From assembly GCA_937892255.1 (NCBI GenBank), contig CALAUL010000069.1:1-61618 (forward strand): a stretch of DNA of 61,618 nucleotides. Reading direction: 5' to 3'. The first letter of the stretch is position 1, and each line of letters begins with the position of its first letter. Shown here piece by piece: positions 54,686 to 61,618 of the stretch. The position numbers were made by a program, and so were the translations under genes. The stretch is from an uncultured Bacteroidales bacterium. Its GTDB lineage: Bacteria > Bacteroidota > Bacteroidia > Bacteroidales > Marinilabiliaceae. The notes beneath the pieces are model-generated. The model was not told the origin of the DNA, searched no databases, and worked only from the letters and a program-made list of their open reading frames with translations.

Positions 54686-55456
54686 TTATAATTCCTTCTC
54701 CACATCAGGGTGACGATAACGTCCTTGACCAACCGACACTGTGCCATACTCTATTGCGCCGTGCGGACAACGGTGTATGCACGCCACGCATTGTACGCAG
54801 TCATTGCCCCACACAGGACGTCCTCCCTGCATGGTGATATTCTTCGTTGGACATACATCAGCACAATGTCCGCAACCGACACATTTGTCGAGTGCACGAA
54901 AAGCGACCTTCTTCACGGCATACTTACCAAAGAGTTTGTAGACAAATCCTGTCTTCACGCTCGGCATTCCGCCTCTGACATATAGATTTGCATCTTTATC
55001 GCCCGAGAGAATTGCTTCTACGATGTGCATTATGCGAGCCGGAGCTTCTGCAAGTTTGGCATTTACAAGTTCTTCCGTATCGATGCCAAAGCCCTTCATG
55101 AGGATATAGTTGTTAGGCATTTGCACCGAATAAGCACCTTCAAGAGTAACACCTTTTTTAGACAACGCTTTAGCAAAGACCTTATCTGCATTGCCACACA
55201 TATCTCCACAGACAAAGACAGCCCACGCTTTGTCGACATCAAATTTCACCTTGTCTATAAGTCTCATCATCATCAAAGCCGGTCCCCAAGAATGTATCGG
55301 CATGACAAAAATAAGTCGTTCCCCAGCGGGGATTTTTACGTTCACATCGGCATCTATAAGCTTTTCAGCCACTACGATAGTGGCATCGTCAATATGCGAC
55401 GCTATCTGACGTGCCACACTCTTGCTGTTTCCCGTTCCTGTTGTGTAAATTATCAT
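54686..55456 (-). CDS. EFR1-type flavodoxin-ferredoxin fusion
   Basis: A 256-aa redox protein. Residues 1-165 resemble a flavodoxin (phosphate-binding TTGTGNSKSVA at 5-15, then WAVFVCGDMCGNADK). Residues 190-232 carry two [4Fe-4S] motifs, with Cys 192/195/198/202 and Cys 220/223/226/230. This is the EFR1 architecture common in anaerobic Bacteroidetes and Clostridia, presumably an electron carrier between ferredoxin-dependent enzymes. No signal peptide. It lies 27 bp after GH95 and 12 bp before the phosphatase, so the three may form one operon. Confidence 0.88.
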   Translation of the reverse strand: MIIYTTGTGNSKSVARQIASHIDDATIVVAEKLIDADVNVKIPAGERLIFVMPIHSWGPALMMMRLIDKVKFDVDKAWAVFVCGDMCGNADKVFAKALSKKGVTLEGAYSVQMPNNYILMKGFGIDTEELVNAKLAEAPARIMHIVEAILSGDKDANLYVRGGMPSVKTGFVYKLFGKYAVKKVAFRALDKCVGCGHCADVCPTKNITMQGGRPVWGNDCVQCVACIHRCPHGAIEYGTVSVGQGRYRHPDVEKEL

Positions 55457-55483
55457 ATTCTTTATTTGTTGTTATTTTCAATA

Positions 55484-57862
55484 TCAGTCGAGAGCCACGA
55501 CGACATAGCAACCCGTATCTTTTTGTTCGGCTTCATAGTCTTTGCCATTTATCTTTATCGATGTCATACATTTAGGCAATGCCACGATGTACTCTTTACG
55601 TTTTCCGCCTTCTATTGTCATTTCGTCTATCTGACCGTCTGTCCACGAGAAAGAGACTTTGGCTCCACCGCGCACTTTCAGTCCTCTGACAGAACCCGTG
55701 TCCCATGTCGTTGGCAACGCCGGCAACGGATTTATAAAGCCTTCATGCGACTGCAAAAGCATCTCGCCGATACCGGCTGCACCTCCATAGTTGCCATCTA
55801 ACTGAAACGGCGGATGTGAGCACCAGAGATTTGGGAAAGTACCGCTTCCATGGCGTTTTGTCAGAGTATCGACTGCTGGTGTCAGAAGACTCTTCAAAAG
55901 ACGTGCCGCCCTATCGCCGTCGTAAAGACGCGCCCAGAAGTTTATCTTCCACGCTCTGCTCCAACCGGTACCACCATCGCCACGTCTATTGAGCGTAACA
56001 CGACAAGCCTCAGCGAGTTCTGGTGTGCGCAATGGAGATATTTGATTTGATGGGTGAAGTCCGTAGAGATGCGACACATGACGATGTTGTATATCTGCTT
56101 CGCGGTAGTCTTCAAGCCACTCTTGCAGATAACCTCCTTTGGCTATTTGCATGGGAGGGAAGCTCTCAATGTCGAAACGCAACGACTTAGCATATTCCTT
56201 GTCTACTCCAAGTATGTCAGCTGCTTTTGCGACATTAGTGTAAAGTTCTTTGACTATCTGAATATCCATCGTAGGTCCCATACAGACGCTTACTGGCATA
56301 TCACAACTGTCGACATAAAAAGCATTTTCGGGCGATGAAGTAGGAGCTGTGACAAGCCAACCATGCTTCGGTTCGATGACCATTGTCGATTTGAAGAACT
56401 CGGCAGCACCTTTGATGACGGGATAAATACGTCTGAGATACAGCGTATCGAGCGTATACTCATAGTGTTCCCACAGATGAGCACAGAGCCAAGCTCCACC
56501 GGTGTTTGTTGCACCCCACGAGGGATGCTCTCCCGGAGCGGTAAAGTTCCATACATTGGTCATCATGTGCATCACCCAACCGCGGGCTTCGTTGCCGTAG
56601 AACGTCTTGGCACTCTTCTCTCCCGAAGGCACATTGCGCTCCACGAGGGATATGAGAGGTTCGTACAACTCCCCCAAATCCGCCTGCTCCAACGGCCAAT
56701 GATTCATCTGCACGTTGATATTGGTGTGATAGTCTCCGTTCCAAGGTGTGCCACATTCATTAGCCCACAAGCCTTGCAGATTAGGCGGCAACGAGCCGGG
56801 ACGAGTGGAAGAGATAAGCGAATATCTGCCGAAGTTGTAATACAACTCTGCCATTGCCGGGTCTTCACTTTGAGCGTAACGCTCTATACGTTTGTCCGTT
56901 GTCAACACCTCATCGCCATTGCCCTTTATAGAGACATCGACACGATTGTAGAGTTCGGAATGAGCTTTCACATGAGAATCTCGCAAGTCGGAATAACGTT
57001 TTGTCTTGGCAACAGAGAGCACACTATCTGCATACTCCCAATATTTGTCGGCATAAAGCAACGATGTGGCAGCTGACACATAGAGCGTCACCGACTTTGC
57101 ATTAACGATATGCAAACCACAGGTATCAGCCTCTACTATAGCGTCAGTATTGTCCGCCACAGCATCTAATAAGACGACATAACGCACACCCCTGACTCCC
57201 TTTGCTCCACTGTCCAACTCGCCCGAAAGAACAAGACGTCCATCGTCAAACGACACCTCACCTCGCTCCGGACGCAAAAGTCGAGCCAACAAATCAAAAG
57301 CATTACCGTCGGTCTCATACCTCACGACAATAACGTCTATATCACGAGAAGCGAAGTACTCCCTTTTATAATGAGCCTTCTGAGCCTGATATGTCACACC
57401 GACAATGCCTTGCGACATGTCAAGACTTCGCCGATAACCCACCGTATCAAAAGGAGCGGTAAGTTCCATATCCAAATCTGCCAACATCTGAAAACAGCCA
57501 TAAGTATTACCGCCTGTCGACTTTGGCACAAACGACTTGTACATCAAATCCTGCGCCTCATTGTTCTTCCCTTCGAAAAGCAACTGACGTATCGCATTCA
57601 AACTCTTGGCTGCCTCCGGATTTGCATAATCGGCTTCCGAACCTGCCCACATCGAAATATCATTGAGAACAACACGCTCATTCTCTATCTCGCCATAAGG
57701 CATACAACCTAAACGTCCATTGCCGAGAGGCAACGTCTCCTCCCATATCTTTGCAGGAACGTTGTATATCAGACAATCATTCAATCCACCTTTGCACAAA
57801 CAGACATCTTTTGGCTGACAAGCACAGACAGCAACAGCAATAAAAAACAGATAACGTTTCAT
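55484..57862 (-). CDS. Glycoside hydrolase family 95 (alpha-L-fucosidase/galactosidase)
   Basis: A 792-aa exported enzyme. The N-terminus MKRYLFFIAVAVCAC suggests a lipoprotein processed at Cys15. The N-terminal beta-sandwich (about 28-280) is followed by the (alpha/alpha)6 barrel. Residues equivalent to those of the Bifidobacterium bifidum inverting 1,2-alpha-L-fucosidase are present: Asn381 and Asn383 in HTNINVQMNHW, Glu512 in TSSPENAF, and Asp689 in FQLDGNYGG. It would remove terminal alpha-1,2-fucose (or L-galactose) from host or plant glycans. No SusC/SusD pair is nearby, so it is not part of a standard polysaccharide utilisation locus in this window. Confidence 0.93.
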   Translation of the reverse strand: MKRYLFFIAVAVCACQPKDVCLCKGGLNDCLIYNVPAKIWEETLPLGNGRLGCMPYGEIENERVVLNDISMWAGSEADYANPEAAKSLNAIRQLLFEGKNNEAQDLMYKSFVPKSTGGNTYGCFQMLADLDMELTAPFDTVGYRRSLDMSQGIVGVTYQAQKAHYKREYFASRDIDVIVVRYETDGNAFDLLARLLRPERGEVSFDDGRLVLSGELDSGAKGVRGVRYVVLLDAVADNTDAIVEADTCGLHIVNAKSVTLYVSAATSLLYADKYWEYADSVLSVAKTKRYSDLRDSHVKAHSELYNRVDVSIKGNGDEVLTTDKRIERYAQSEDPAMAELYYNFGRYSLISSTRPGSLPPNLQGLWANECGTPWNGDYHTNINVQMNHWPLEQADLGELYEPLISLVERNVPSGEKSAKTFYGNEARGWVMHMMTNVWNFTAPGEHPSWGATNTGGAWLCAHLWEHYEYTLDTLYLRRIYPVIKGAAEFFKSTMVIEPKHGWLVTAPTSSPENAFYVDSCDMPVSVCMGPTMDIQIVKELYTNVAKAADILGVDKEYAKSLRFDIESFPPMQIAKGGYLQEWLEDYREADIQHRHVSHLYGLHPSNQISPLRTPELAEACRVTLNRRGDGGTGWSRAWKINFWARLYDGDRAARLLKSLLTPAVDTLTKRHGSGTFPNLWCSHPPFQLDGNYGGAAGIGEMLLQSHEGFINPLPALPTTWDTGSVRGLKVRGGAKVSFSWTDGQIDEMTIEGGKRKEYIVALPKCMTSIKINGKDYEAEQKDTGCYVVVALD

Positions 57863-57890
57863 TTTATCGTCACAACATTAATTTTCGGCA

Positions 57891-57898
57891 TAAAGATA
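57891..57898 (-). promoter_or_regulatory. Possible -7 promoter element of the GH95 gene
   Basis: Reverse strand reads TATCTTTA, one base off TAnnTTTG, 28 bp before the ATG at 57862. Confidence 0.45.
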
Positions 57899-57953
57899 GC
57901 GTTTATAAAAGTAAATAATAGATACAAAATGTTTCCTTTACTCATCTTTTTAC

Positions 57954-57961
57954 TATTTTTG
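57954..57961 (+). promoter_or_regulatory. -7 promoter element of the exbB operon
   Basis: TATTTTTG matches TAnnTTTG. It lies 115 bp before the ATG at 58077, giving a leader of roughly 110 nt, the longest inferred among the TAnnTTTG-driven genes here. Confidence 0.55.
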
Positions 57962-58076
57962 TACCCTACATGGGACAGATTGTCATCATCAGCAAAGTAA
58001 TAAATGAGACATGGCAACGTCACTTGGTTTAGAGAATAACGAAACAAAAGAATAAAAACTAATAACAACAAGTAAT

Positions 58077-58769
58077 ATGGTACAAGGCACAACACCTCTT
58101 GAGGAGGGAATGGTAGACGGTACGGCTATAGAAGCCGTTGAAACACAGTCAATTAATGTATTGGAATTAGCTATGCAGGGCGGATGGATAATGATAGTCT
58201 TGCTTGCCCTTTCGATATATGCTGTCTATGTGTTTATAGAGCGCACTATGGCACTGAACCGCGCATTGAAAGAGGACAAAACATTCATGAGCAAGATAAA
58301 AGATTATATTCATCAGGGGAATATAGAGTCTGCTCGCGCATTATGCAACACTACAGACACTCCCGTGGCACGCATGGTAGAAAAAGGCATATCACGCATC
58401 GGACGTCCGCTCAATGACATAAACACAACAATTGAAAACGTTGGCAACATCGAAGTATCACGATTGGAGAAAGGACTTCCGGGTTTAGCATCTGTATCAG
58501 GTGGTGCCCCGATGATTGGTTTCTTCGGTACCGTGACAGGTATGATCGAAGCCTTCTTCCAGATGGCAAATGCCGGTAACAACATCGAAGTTAGCTCGTT
58601 GGCAGGCGGAATCTATACAGCCCTCGTGACAACAGTAGGTGGTTTGGCAGTAGGTATCATAGCATACTTCGCATACAACAACCTCGTTGCACGCGTAAGC
58701 CAAGTAGTTCGTATACTCGAAGCTCGCACAATGGAATTTATGGATTTACTTAACGAACCGGGTAAATAA
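58077..58769 (+). CDS. exbB: MotA/TolQ/ExbB proton channel protein
   Basis: A 230-aa inner-membrane protein with three transmembrane segments (about 36-55, 140-165, 178-200). The block 'GLPGLASVSGGAPMIGFFGTVTGMIEAFFQM' and the third-helix 'GGIYTALVTTVGGLAVGI' are the ExbB/TolQ signature. With ExbD it converts proton motive force into motion of TonB. It starts a four-gene run and is followed after 2 bp by exbD. ExbB versus TolQ cannot be fully separated, but the downstream TonB-type C-terminus favours ExbB. Confidence 0.92.
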   Translation: MVQGTTPLEEGMVDGTAIEAVETQSINVLELAMQGGWIMIVLLALSIYAVYVFIERTMALNRALKEDKTFMSKIKDYIHQGNIESARALCNTTDTPVARMVEKGISRIGRPLNDINTTIENVGNIEVSRLEKGLPGLASVSGGAPMIGFFGTVTGMIEAFFQMANAGNNIEVSSLAGGIYTALVTTVGGLAVGIIAYFAYNNLVARVSQVVRILEARTMEFMDLLNEPGK

Positions 58770-58771
58770 AC

Positions 58772-59164
58772 ATGGCACTCAAACGTTCAAATAAAATAGA
58801 GTCGTCATTCAGCATGTCATCTATGACCGACATAATATTCTTGTTGCTCATATTTTTCATGCTGACGTCGACATTGGTGCACCCTAACGCATTGAAACTC
58901 CTTCTGCCTCAGAGTGCCAACCAAACATCGGCAAAGCCTCAGACTTCAGTCTCTATAACCAAAGACCTACGTTACTACGTAGAGTCGAAACGCGTGTCAT
59001 ACGACGAGTTGGAACCAACACTGCAAAACAAACTGGGCTCCAACGAAGATATGTACATAGCACTTCATGTCGACGAGACCGTCCCTATGAAAGAGGTTGT
59101 CAAGGTGATGAATATCGCCAAAAAGAACAAATACAAACTCATATTGGCAACTCGAGCCAAATAA
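58772..59164 (+). CDS. exbD: ExbD/TolR biopolymer transport protein
   Basis: A 130-aa protein with one N-terminal transmembrane helix (about 19-38). Asp20 in SMSSMTDIIFLLLIFFM is the protonatable acid that channels protons in ExbD/TolR. The periplasmic part carries the typical 'YIALHVDETVPMKEVVKVMNIAKK' fold segment. It starts 2 bp after exbB and is followed after 12 bp by the tonB-like gene; stoichiometric cotranslation is expected. Confidence 0.93.
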   Translation: MALKRSNKIESSFSMSSMTDIIFLLLIFFMLTSTLVHPNALKLLLPQSANQTSAKPQTSVSITKDLRYYVESKRVSYDELEPTLQNKLGSNEDMYIALHVDETVPMKEVVKVMNIAKKNKYKLILATRAK

Positions 59165-59176
59165 CCTCCACAACTC

Positions 59177-60157
59177 ATGGACGACAAAAACAATAAAAAC
59201 AAACTGTCGAGCCTTTTGGGCACACTCCTTTTCCATGCTTTGCTCTTAGCGATACTCAGTTTCACCATCATGACCGCTGAAGAGATAGAGGAGGAGGGTC
59301 TACTCGTCAACTATGGCGATAGCATGACTGGTTCGGGCGAAGTAGAGCCAGCGCCATCGCAAGCACAGCCTCAACCAGAGACTACACCACCTCCGCCACC
59401 GGCACCTGCTGCGCCTTCAACGCCATCGACACCTGCTGTAGCCGATGGACAGACAGAACACACACAGGACTTTGAGGAAGCGGCAGCTCTTCAGGAAGCT
59501 AAACGTAAGGCTGATGAAGAGGCAAAACGTAAAGCAGAGGCCAAAGCACGTGAAGAAGCAGAAGCTAAAGCTAAGGCTGAAGCCGATGCAAGAGCCAAAG
59601 CTAAAGCAGAGGCAGAAGCTAAAGCCAAAGCAGAAGCCGACGCAAGAGCCAAAGCTAAGGCAGAAGCCGAAGCCAAAGCAAAAGCGGAAGCTGAAGCGAG
59701 AGCAAAAGCCGAAGCAGCAGAGAAAGCACGCAAAGCAGCCGCAGCACGTAGTGCTATTAACAAGGGCTTTAGTGGTGCTGGCACAGGACAGAGTGCATCA
59801 CAAGGCACAGGAGACGGTTCAGGTAATCAGGGCGTAGCAACAGGTGGAGCCGGACAAGGTACATCTATTGGTGATGGCTCTGGTAACTCATACAGCCTTG
59901 CAGGTCGTAACATAGTTGGTAAACTTCCAAAGCCTGTTTATACCGTACAAGAATCAGGCAAAGTAGTTGTCGAAATAAAGGTGGATAAGAACGGCAACGT
60001 TACAAACGCAAATGTCATATCAAAAGGCACGACAGTTCAAAACCAAACACTATGGAACGTTGCAGTTCAGGCTGCCAAGAAGGCTAAGTTTAATGCTGAC
60101 CCGACGAAGCCTGCCATACAATCTGGAACCATAACATATAACTTCAGACTTCAATAA
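59177..60157 (+). CDS. tonB: TonB/TolA-like energy transducer with long Ala-Lys-Glu helix
   Basis: A 326-aa protein. One membrane helix (about 15-34) is followed by a Pro/Gln-rich stretch (about 54-84). Residues about 95-192 are almost only Ala, Lys, Glu, Arg and Asp, arranged in repeats such as AEAKAKAEADARAKAKAEAE, predicting a single long helix as in TolA. A Gly/Ser-rich linker follows (about 195-245). The C-terminal domain (about 248-326, 'GKVVVEIKVDKNGNVTNANVISKGTT') is the TonB_C energy-transducer type. It couples ExbB/ExbD to outer-membrane receptors across the periplasm. The stop codon overlaps the start of the next gene by one base (TAATG). Confidence 0.88.
   Translation: MDDKNNKNKLSSLLGTLLFHALLLAILSFTIMTAEEIEEEGLLVNYGDSMTGSGEVEPAPSQAQPQPETTPPPPPAPAAPSTPSTPAVADGQTEHTQDFEEAAALQEAKRKADEEAKRKAEAKAREEAEAKAKAEADARAKAKAEAEAKAKAEADARAKAKAEAEAKAKAEAEARAKAEAAEKARKAAAARSAINKGFSGAGTGQSASQGTGDGSGNQGVATGGAGQGTSIGDGSGNSYSLAGRNIVGKLPKPVYTVQESGKVVVEIKVDKNGNVTNANVISKGTTVQNQTLWNVAVQAAKKAKFNADPTKPAIQSGTITYNFRLQ
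59500..59745 (+). repeat. In-frame coding repeat in tonB (Ala-Lys/Glu units)
   Basis: The DNA repeats GCAGAAGCTAAAGCCAAAG-like units with small variants, including a 48-bp near-duplicate starting around 59580 and 59640. Units are multiples of 3, so the helix length can change by slippage without frameshift. Confidence 0.7.
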
Positions 60158-61326
60158 TGCTCGAACAGATATATATAATAGCTATATGTATATTGTCTCC
60201 ACTATTTATCATGTGGTTAACATATAAATACGACATACTCAACAAAATAGGCAGTATCATATTAGCTTACGCATTGGGCTGTATATTAGGTCTTACGGGT
60301 CTCATACCATCTACGGAGGAGGTCTTTAAGTTGCAAAACAATATAGCCTCTGCGTCTATACCGTTTGCTATACCTATGATGCTCTATTCTGCAAACATCA
60401 AGGCATGGACGAAGTTAGCACCGAGTTTTATCAAGTCACTTATCTTTGGCCTTATCGGTTGTACATCAGCTATAATAGTAGGCTTTCTGATATTTGGGCA
60501 AGAAAATTCGGATATGTACGCAAGGATAAGTGGCATGTTGACTGGACTATACACAGGTGGCACGGCGAATTTGGCATCGTTGAAATTAGCGTTGAATGTT
60601 CCCGATAATGTGTATCTTCAAGTACATACCTATAGCATGGTAGTGAGTGCTATTTATTTGCTCTTTGTAGTAGTCTTCGGACAGAAAGTGTTCAACATGA
60701 TACTACCTAAATTTGATAAAAATAAGCACAACGACAAAGAGATAAATATAACCCTTGAGAACTACGACAACGAACTTTTCTATGGTCTTTTTACCAAAGC
60801 CAACATGCCCAACCTTGTTAAGTCGTTGGTGTTGACACTTATCATCATAGCCATAGGAGGAGGGATAGCGATGTTGTGTCCTGAGGGTACATTCCTTGCC
60901 GTCTTTATCCTCATAATATCTATGTTGTCGGTATTGTCATCGCTACATAGCAAAGTGAGAGAGATAAAACGCACGTTTGAATTTGGAACATATTTCATCT
61001 TGGTCTTTTCAGTTGCCGTTTCATCACAGATAAGCGTGAGTATGTTTGAGAATATAGATTTGACATTCTTCATGTTTACTGTTGTGGTAACTATAGGTGC
61101 GCTATTGATACATGTGCTTTTGAGCGCAATATTCCGCGTGGACACAGACACTGTACTCACGACATCGATAGCATTGACTTGTTCACCACCCTTTGTTCCT
61201 GTCATGTGTGGAGCGTTGCATAACAAGGCTGTTCTCGGTCCTGGTATAGCAGTAGGTCTCTTTGGTTATGCTGTAGGAACATATTTAGGCTTTGGGCTAT
61301 TCCATATGCTTAGTGCTATAGCATAA
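60157..61326 (+). CDS. DUF819 family membrane protein (putative solute transporter)
   Basis: A 389-aa protein with about ten transmembrane helices spread through the whole length. Family marks are 'ASIPFAIPMMLYSANIKAW' near 65-85 and 'SGMLTGLYTGGTANLASLKLALNVPDNVY' near 125-155. The latter is a glycine-rich loop found in DUF819/YjcL proteins. Function is unknown; a transport role is inferred from fold only. It overlaps tonB by one base, so translation is coupled to the exbB-exbD-tonB operon, an unusual partner. An intrinsic terminator follows at 61352. Confidence 0.85.
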   Translation: MLEQIYIIAICILSPLFIMWLTYKYDILNKIGSIILAYALGCILGLTGLIPSTEEVFKLQNNIASASIPFAIPMMLYSANIKAWTKLAPSFIKSLIFGLIGCTSAIIVGFLIFGQENSDMYARISGMLTGLYTGGTANLASLKLALNVPDNVYLQVHTYSMVVSAIYLLFVVVFGQKVFNMILPKFDKNKHNDKEINITLENYDNELFYGLFTKANMPNLVKSLVLTLIIIAIGGGIAMLCPEGTFLAVFILIISMLSVLSSLHSKVREIKRTFEFGTYFILVFSVAVSSQISVSMFENIDLTFFMFTVVVTIGALLIHVLLSAIFRVDTDTVLTTSIALTCSPPFVPVMCGALHNKAVLGPGIAVGLFGYAVGTYLGFGLFHMLSAIA

Positions 61327-61351
61327 CGAGGAGATGTAATATAAGAGAAAG

Positions 61352-61385
61352 AAAACTACGGATGTTAGCATTCGTAGTTTTTTTT
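61352..61385 (+). terminator. Intrinsic terminator of the exbB-exbD-tonB-DUF819 operon
   Basis: A 13-bp stem (61352-61364 with 61369-61381, one G-T pair) with a 4-nt loop, ending in a run of T to 61385. It begins 25 bp after the DUF819 stop. Confidence 0.88.
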
Positions 61386-61530
61386 GTTGGATATAGGCAC
61401 GTTTTGTGTATTTGATTATTGGGTAAAATACTATATTTAATAGTTGCAATGTCATTACAGCGAATACAGTTAGCTATGTAAACTCCTATATCCGTTATAC
61501 AACCCCCAAAATAGAACTATCTACGATTCG

Positions 61531-61574
61531 TTTAAAGACCATTTAAACGGCATTTAAACGGCATTTAAAAGATG
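61531..61574. repeat. 11-bp direct repeat array (TTTAAACGGCA type)
   Basis: Units start at 61531, 61542, 61553 and 61564. The middle two are identical (TTTAAACGGCA) and the outer two are TTTAAAGACCA and TTTAAAAGATG. Confidence 0.85.
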
Positions 61575-61585
61575 AACATATCGTA

Positions 61586-61618
61586 GGTAGTCGTTTGGTA
61601 GTCGTTGCAAAGTCATTG
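61586..61618. repeat. 11-bp direct repeat array (GGTAGTCGTTT type), running off the window
   Basis: Units GGTAGTCGTTT (61586), GGTAGTCGTTG (61597) and the diverged CAAAGTCATTG (61608) are contiguous. The array begins 11 bp (one unit) after the previous one ends and may continue beyond the window. Confidence 0.75.

Noticed and set aside
55025..57076. Antisense ORFs of 237-258 aa over the GH95 and EFR1 genes
   Set aside because: Both coding-strand genes have full catalytic or cluster motifs, so these are shadows.
59491..59808. Alanine/leucine-rich antisense ORF opposite tonB
   Set aside because: It is a direct by-product of the Ala-Lys-Glu repeat on the coding strand.

Overview
The window looks like chromosome from a member of the Bacteroidetes, most likely the order Bacteroidales. 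The evidence is: (i) type IX secretion (T9SS) proteins, namely a PorT-like barrel, a PorP/SprF-family protein, a PorE-like OmpA protein, and proteins ending in T9SS type A and type B sorting domains; (ii) the Bacteroidetes promoter element TAnnTTTG, found at a sensible distance before almost every transcription unit; (iii) a surface lipoprotein whose cysteine is followed by an acidic Ser-Asp-Asp-Asp export signal, plus a GH95 fucosidase, an S9B dipeptidyl peptidase and an eukaryote/archaea-type ProRS. A T9SS argues against the genus Bacteroides itself. I cannot resolve the family.

Layout. Positions 1-54 hold the first 18 codons of a leftward gene, probably the M subunit of a type I restriction system. 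From 356 to 13946 rightward housekeeping genes follow: mnmA, a metallophosphoesterase, an S9B peptidase, a polysaccharide flippase, an OprP-like porin, ubiE, porT, manA, an aminotransferase, a LolC/E-type permease and miaA. Positions 13947-14446 are non-coding and hold two strong terminators and a candidate 75-nt small RNA. A surface CotH lipoprotein (rightward) then meets a BspA-type leucine-rich T9SS cargo (leftward). Next come a small DUF486 membrane protein and proS (leftward), an HU-like DNA-binding protein (rightward), metY (leftward) and an alpha-2-macroglobulin-like protein (rightward).

Positions 29347-51657 are all leftward and form the most distinctive region. In transcription order they are prmA, a 1621-aa exported protein of unknown family, a 4079-aa secreted repeat protein with a type B T9SS sorting domain, a PorP/SprF-like outer-membrane protein, a PorE-like TPR/propeller/OmpA protein, a protein with two SPOR-like repeats, and RNase P RNA (rnpB). 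The middle four look like a dedicated export and anchoring module for one giant surface adhesin, comparable to sprB-sprF of gliding Flavobacterium.

Positions 51751-61326 hold a DUF454 membrane protein, a two-domain esterase cut by one in-frame amber codon, an EFR1-type flavodoxin/ferredoxin with a low-molecular-weight phosphatase, a GH95 fucosidase, and a rightward exbB-exbD-tonB-DUF819 operon.

The main unexplained pattern is non-coding. Several intergenic gaps contain short repeat arrays of unrelated sequence that share a unit length of about 11 bp, one helical turn. The most elaborate, at 21904-22010, alternates GTAT and ATAC half-sites every 11-12 bp. No mobile element, CRISPR array or tRNA gene was seen.
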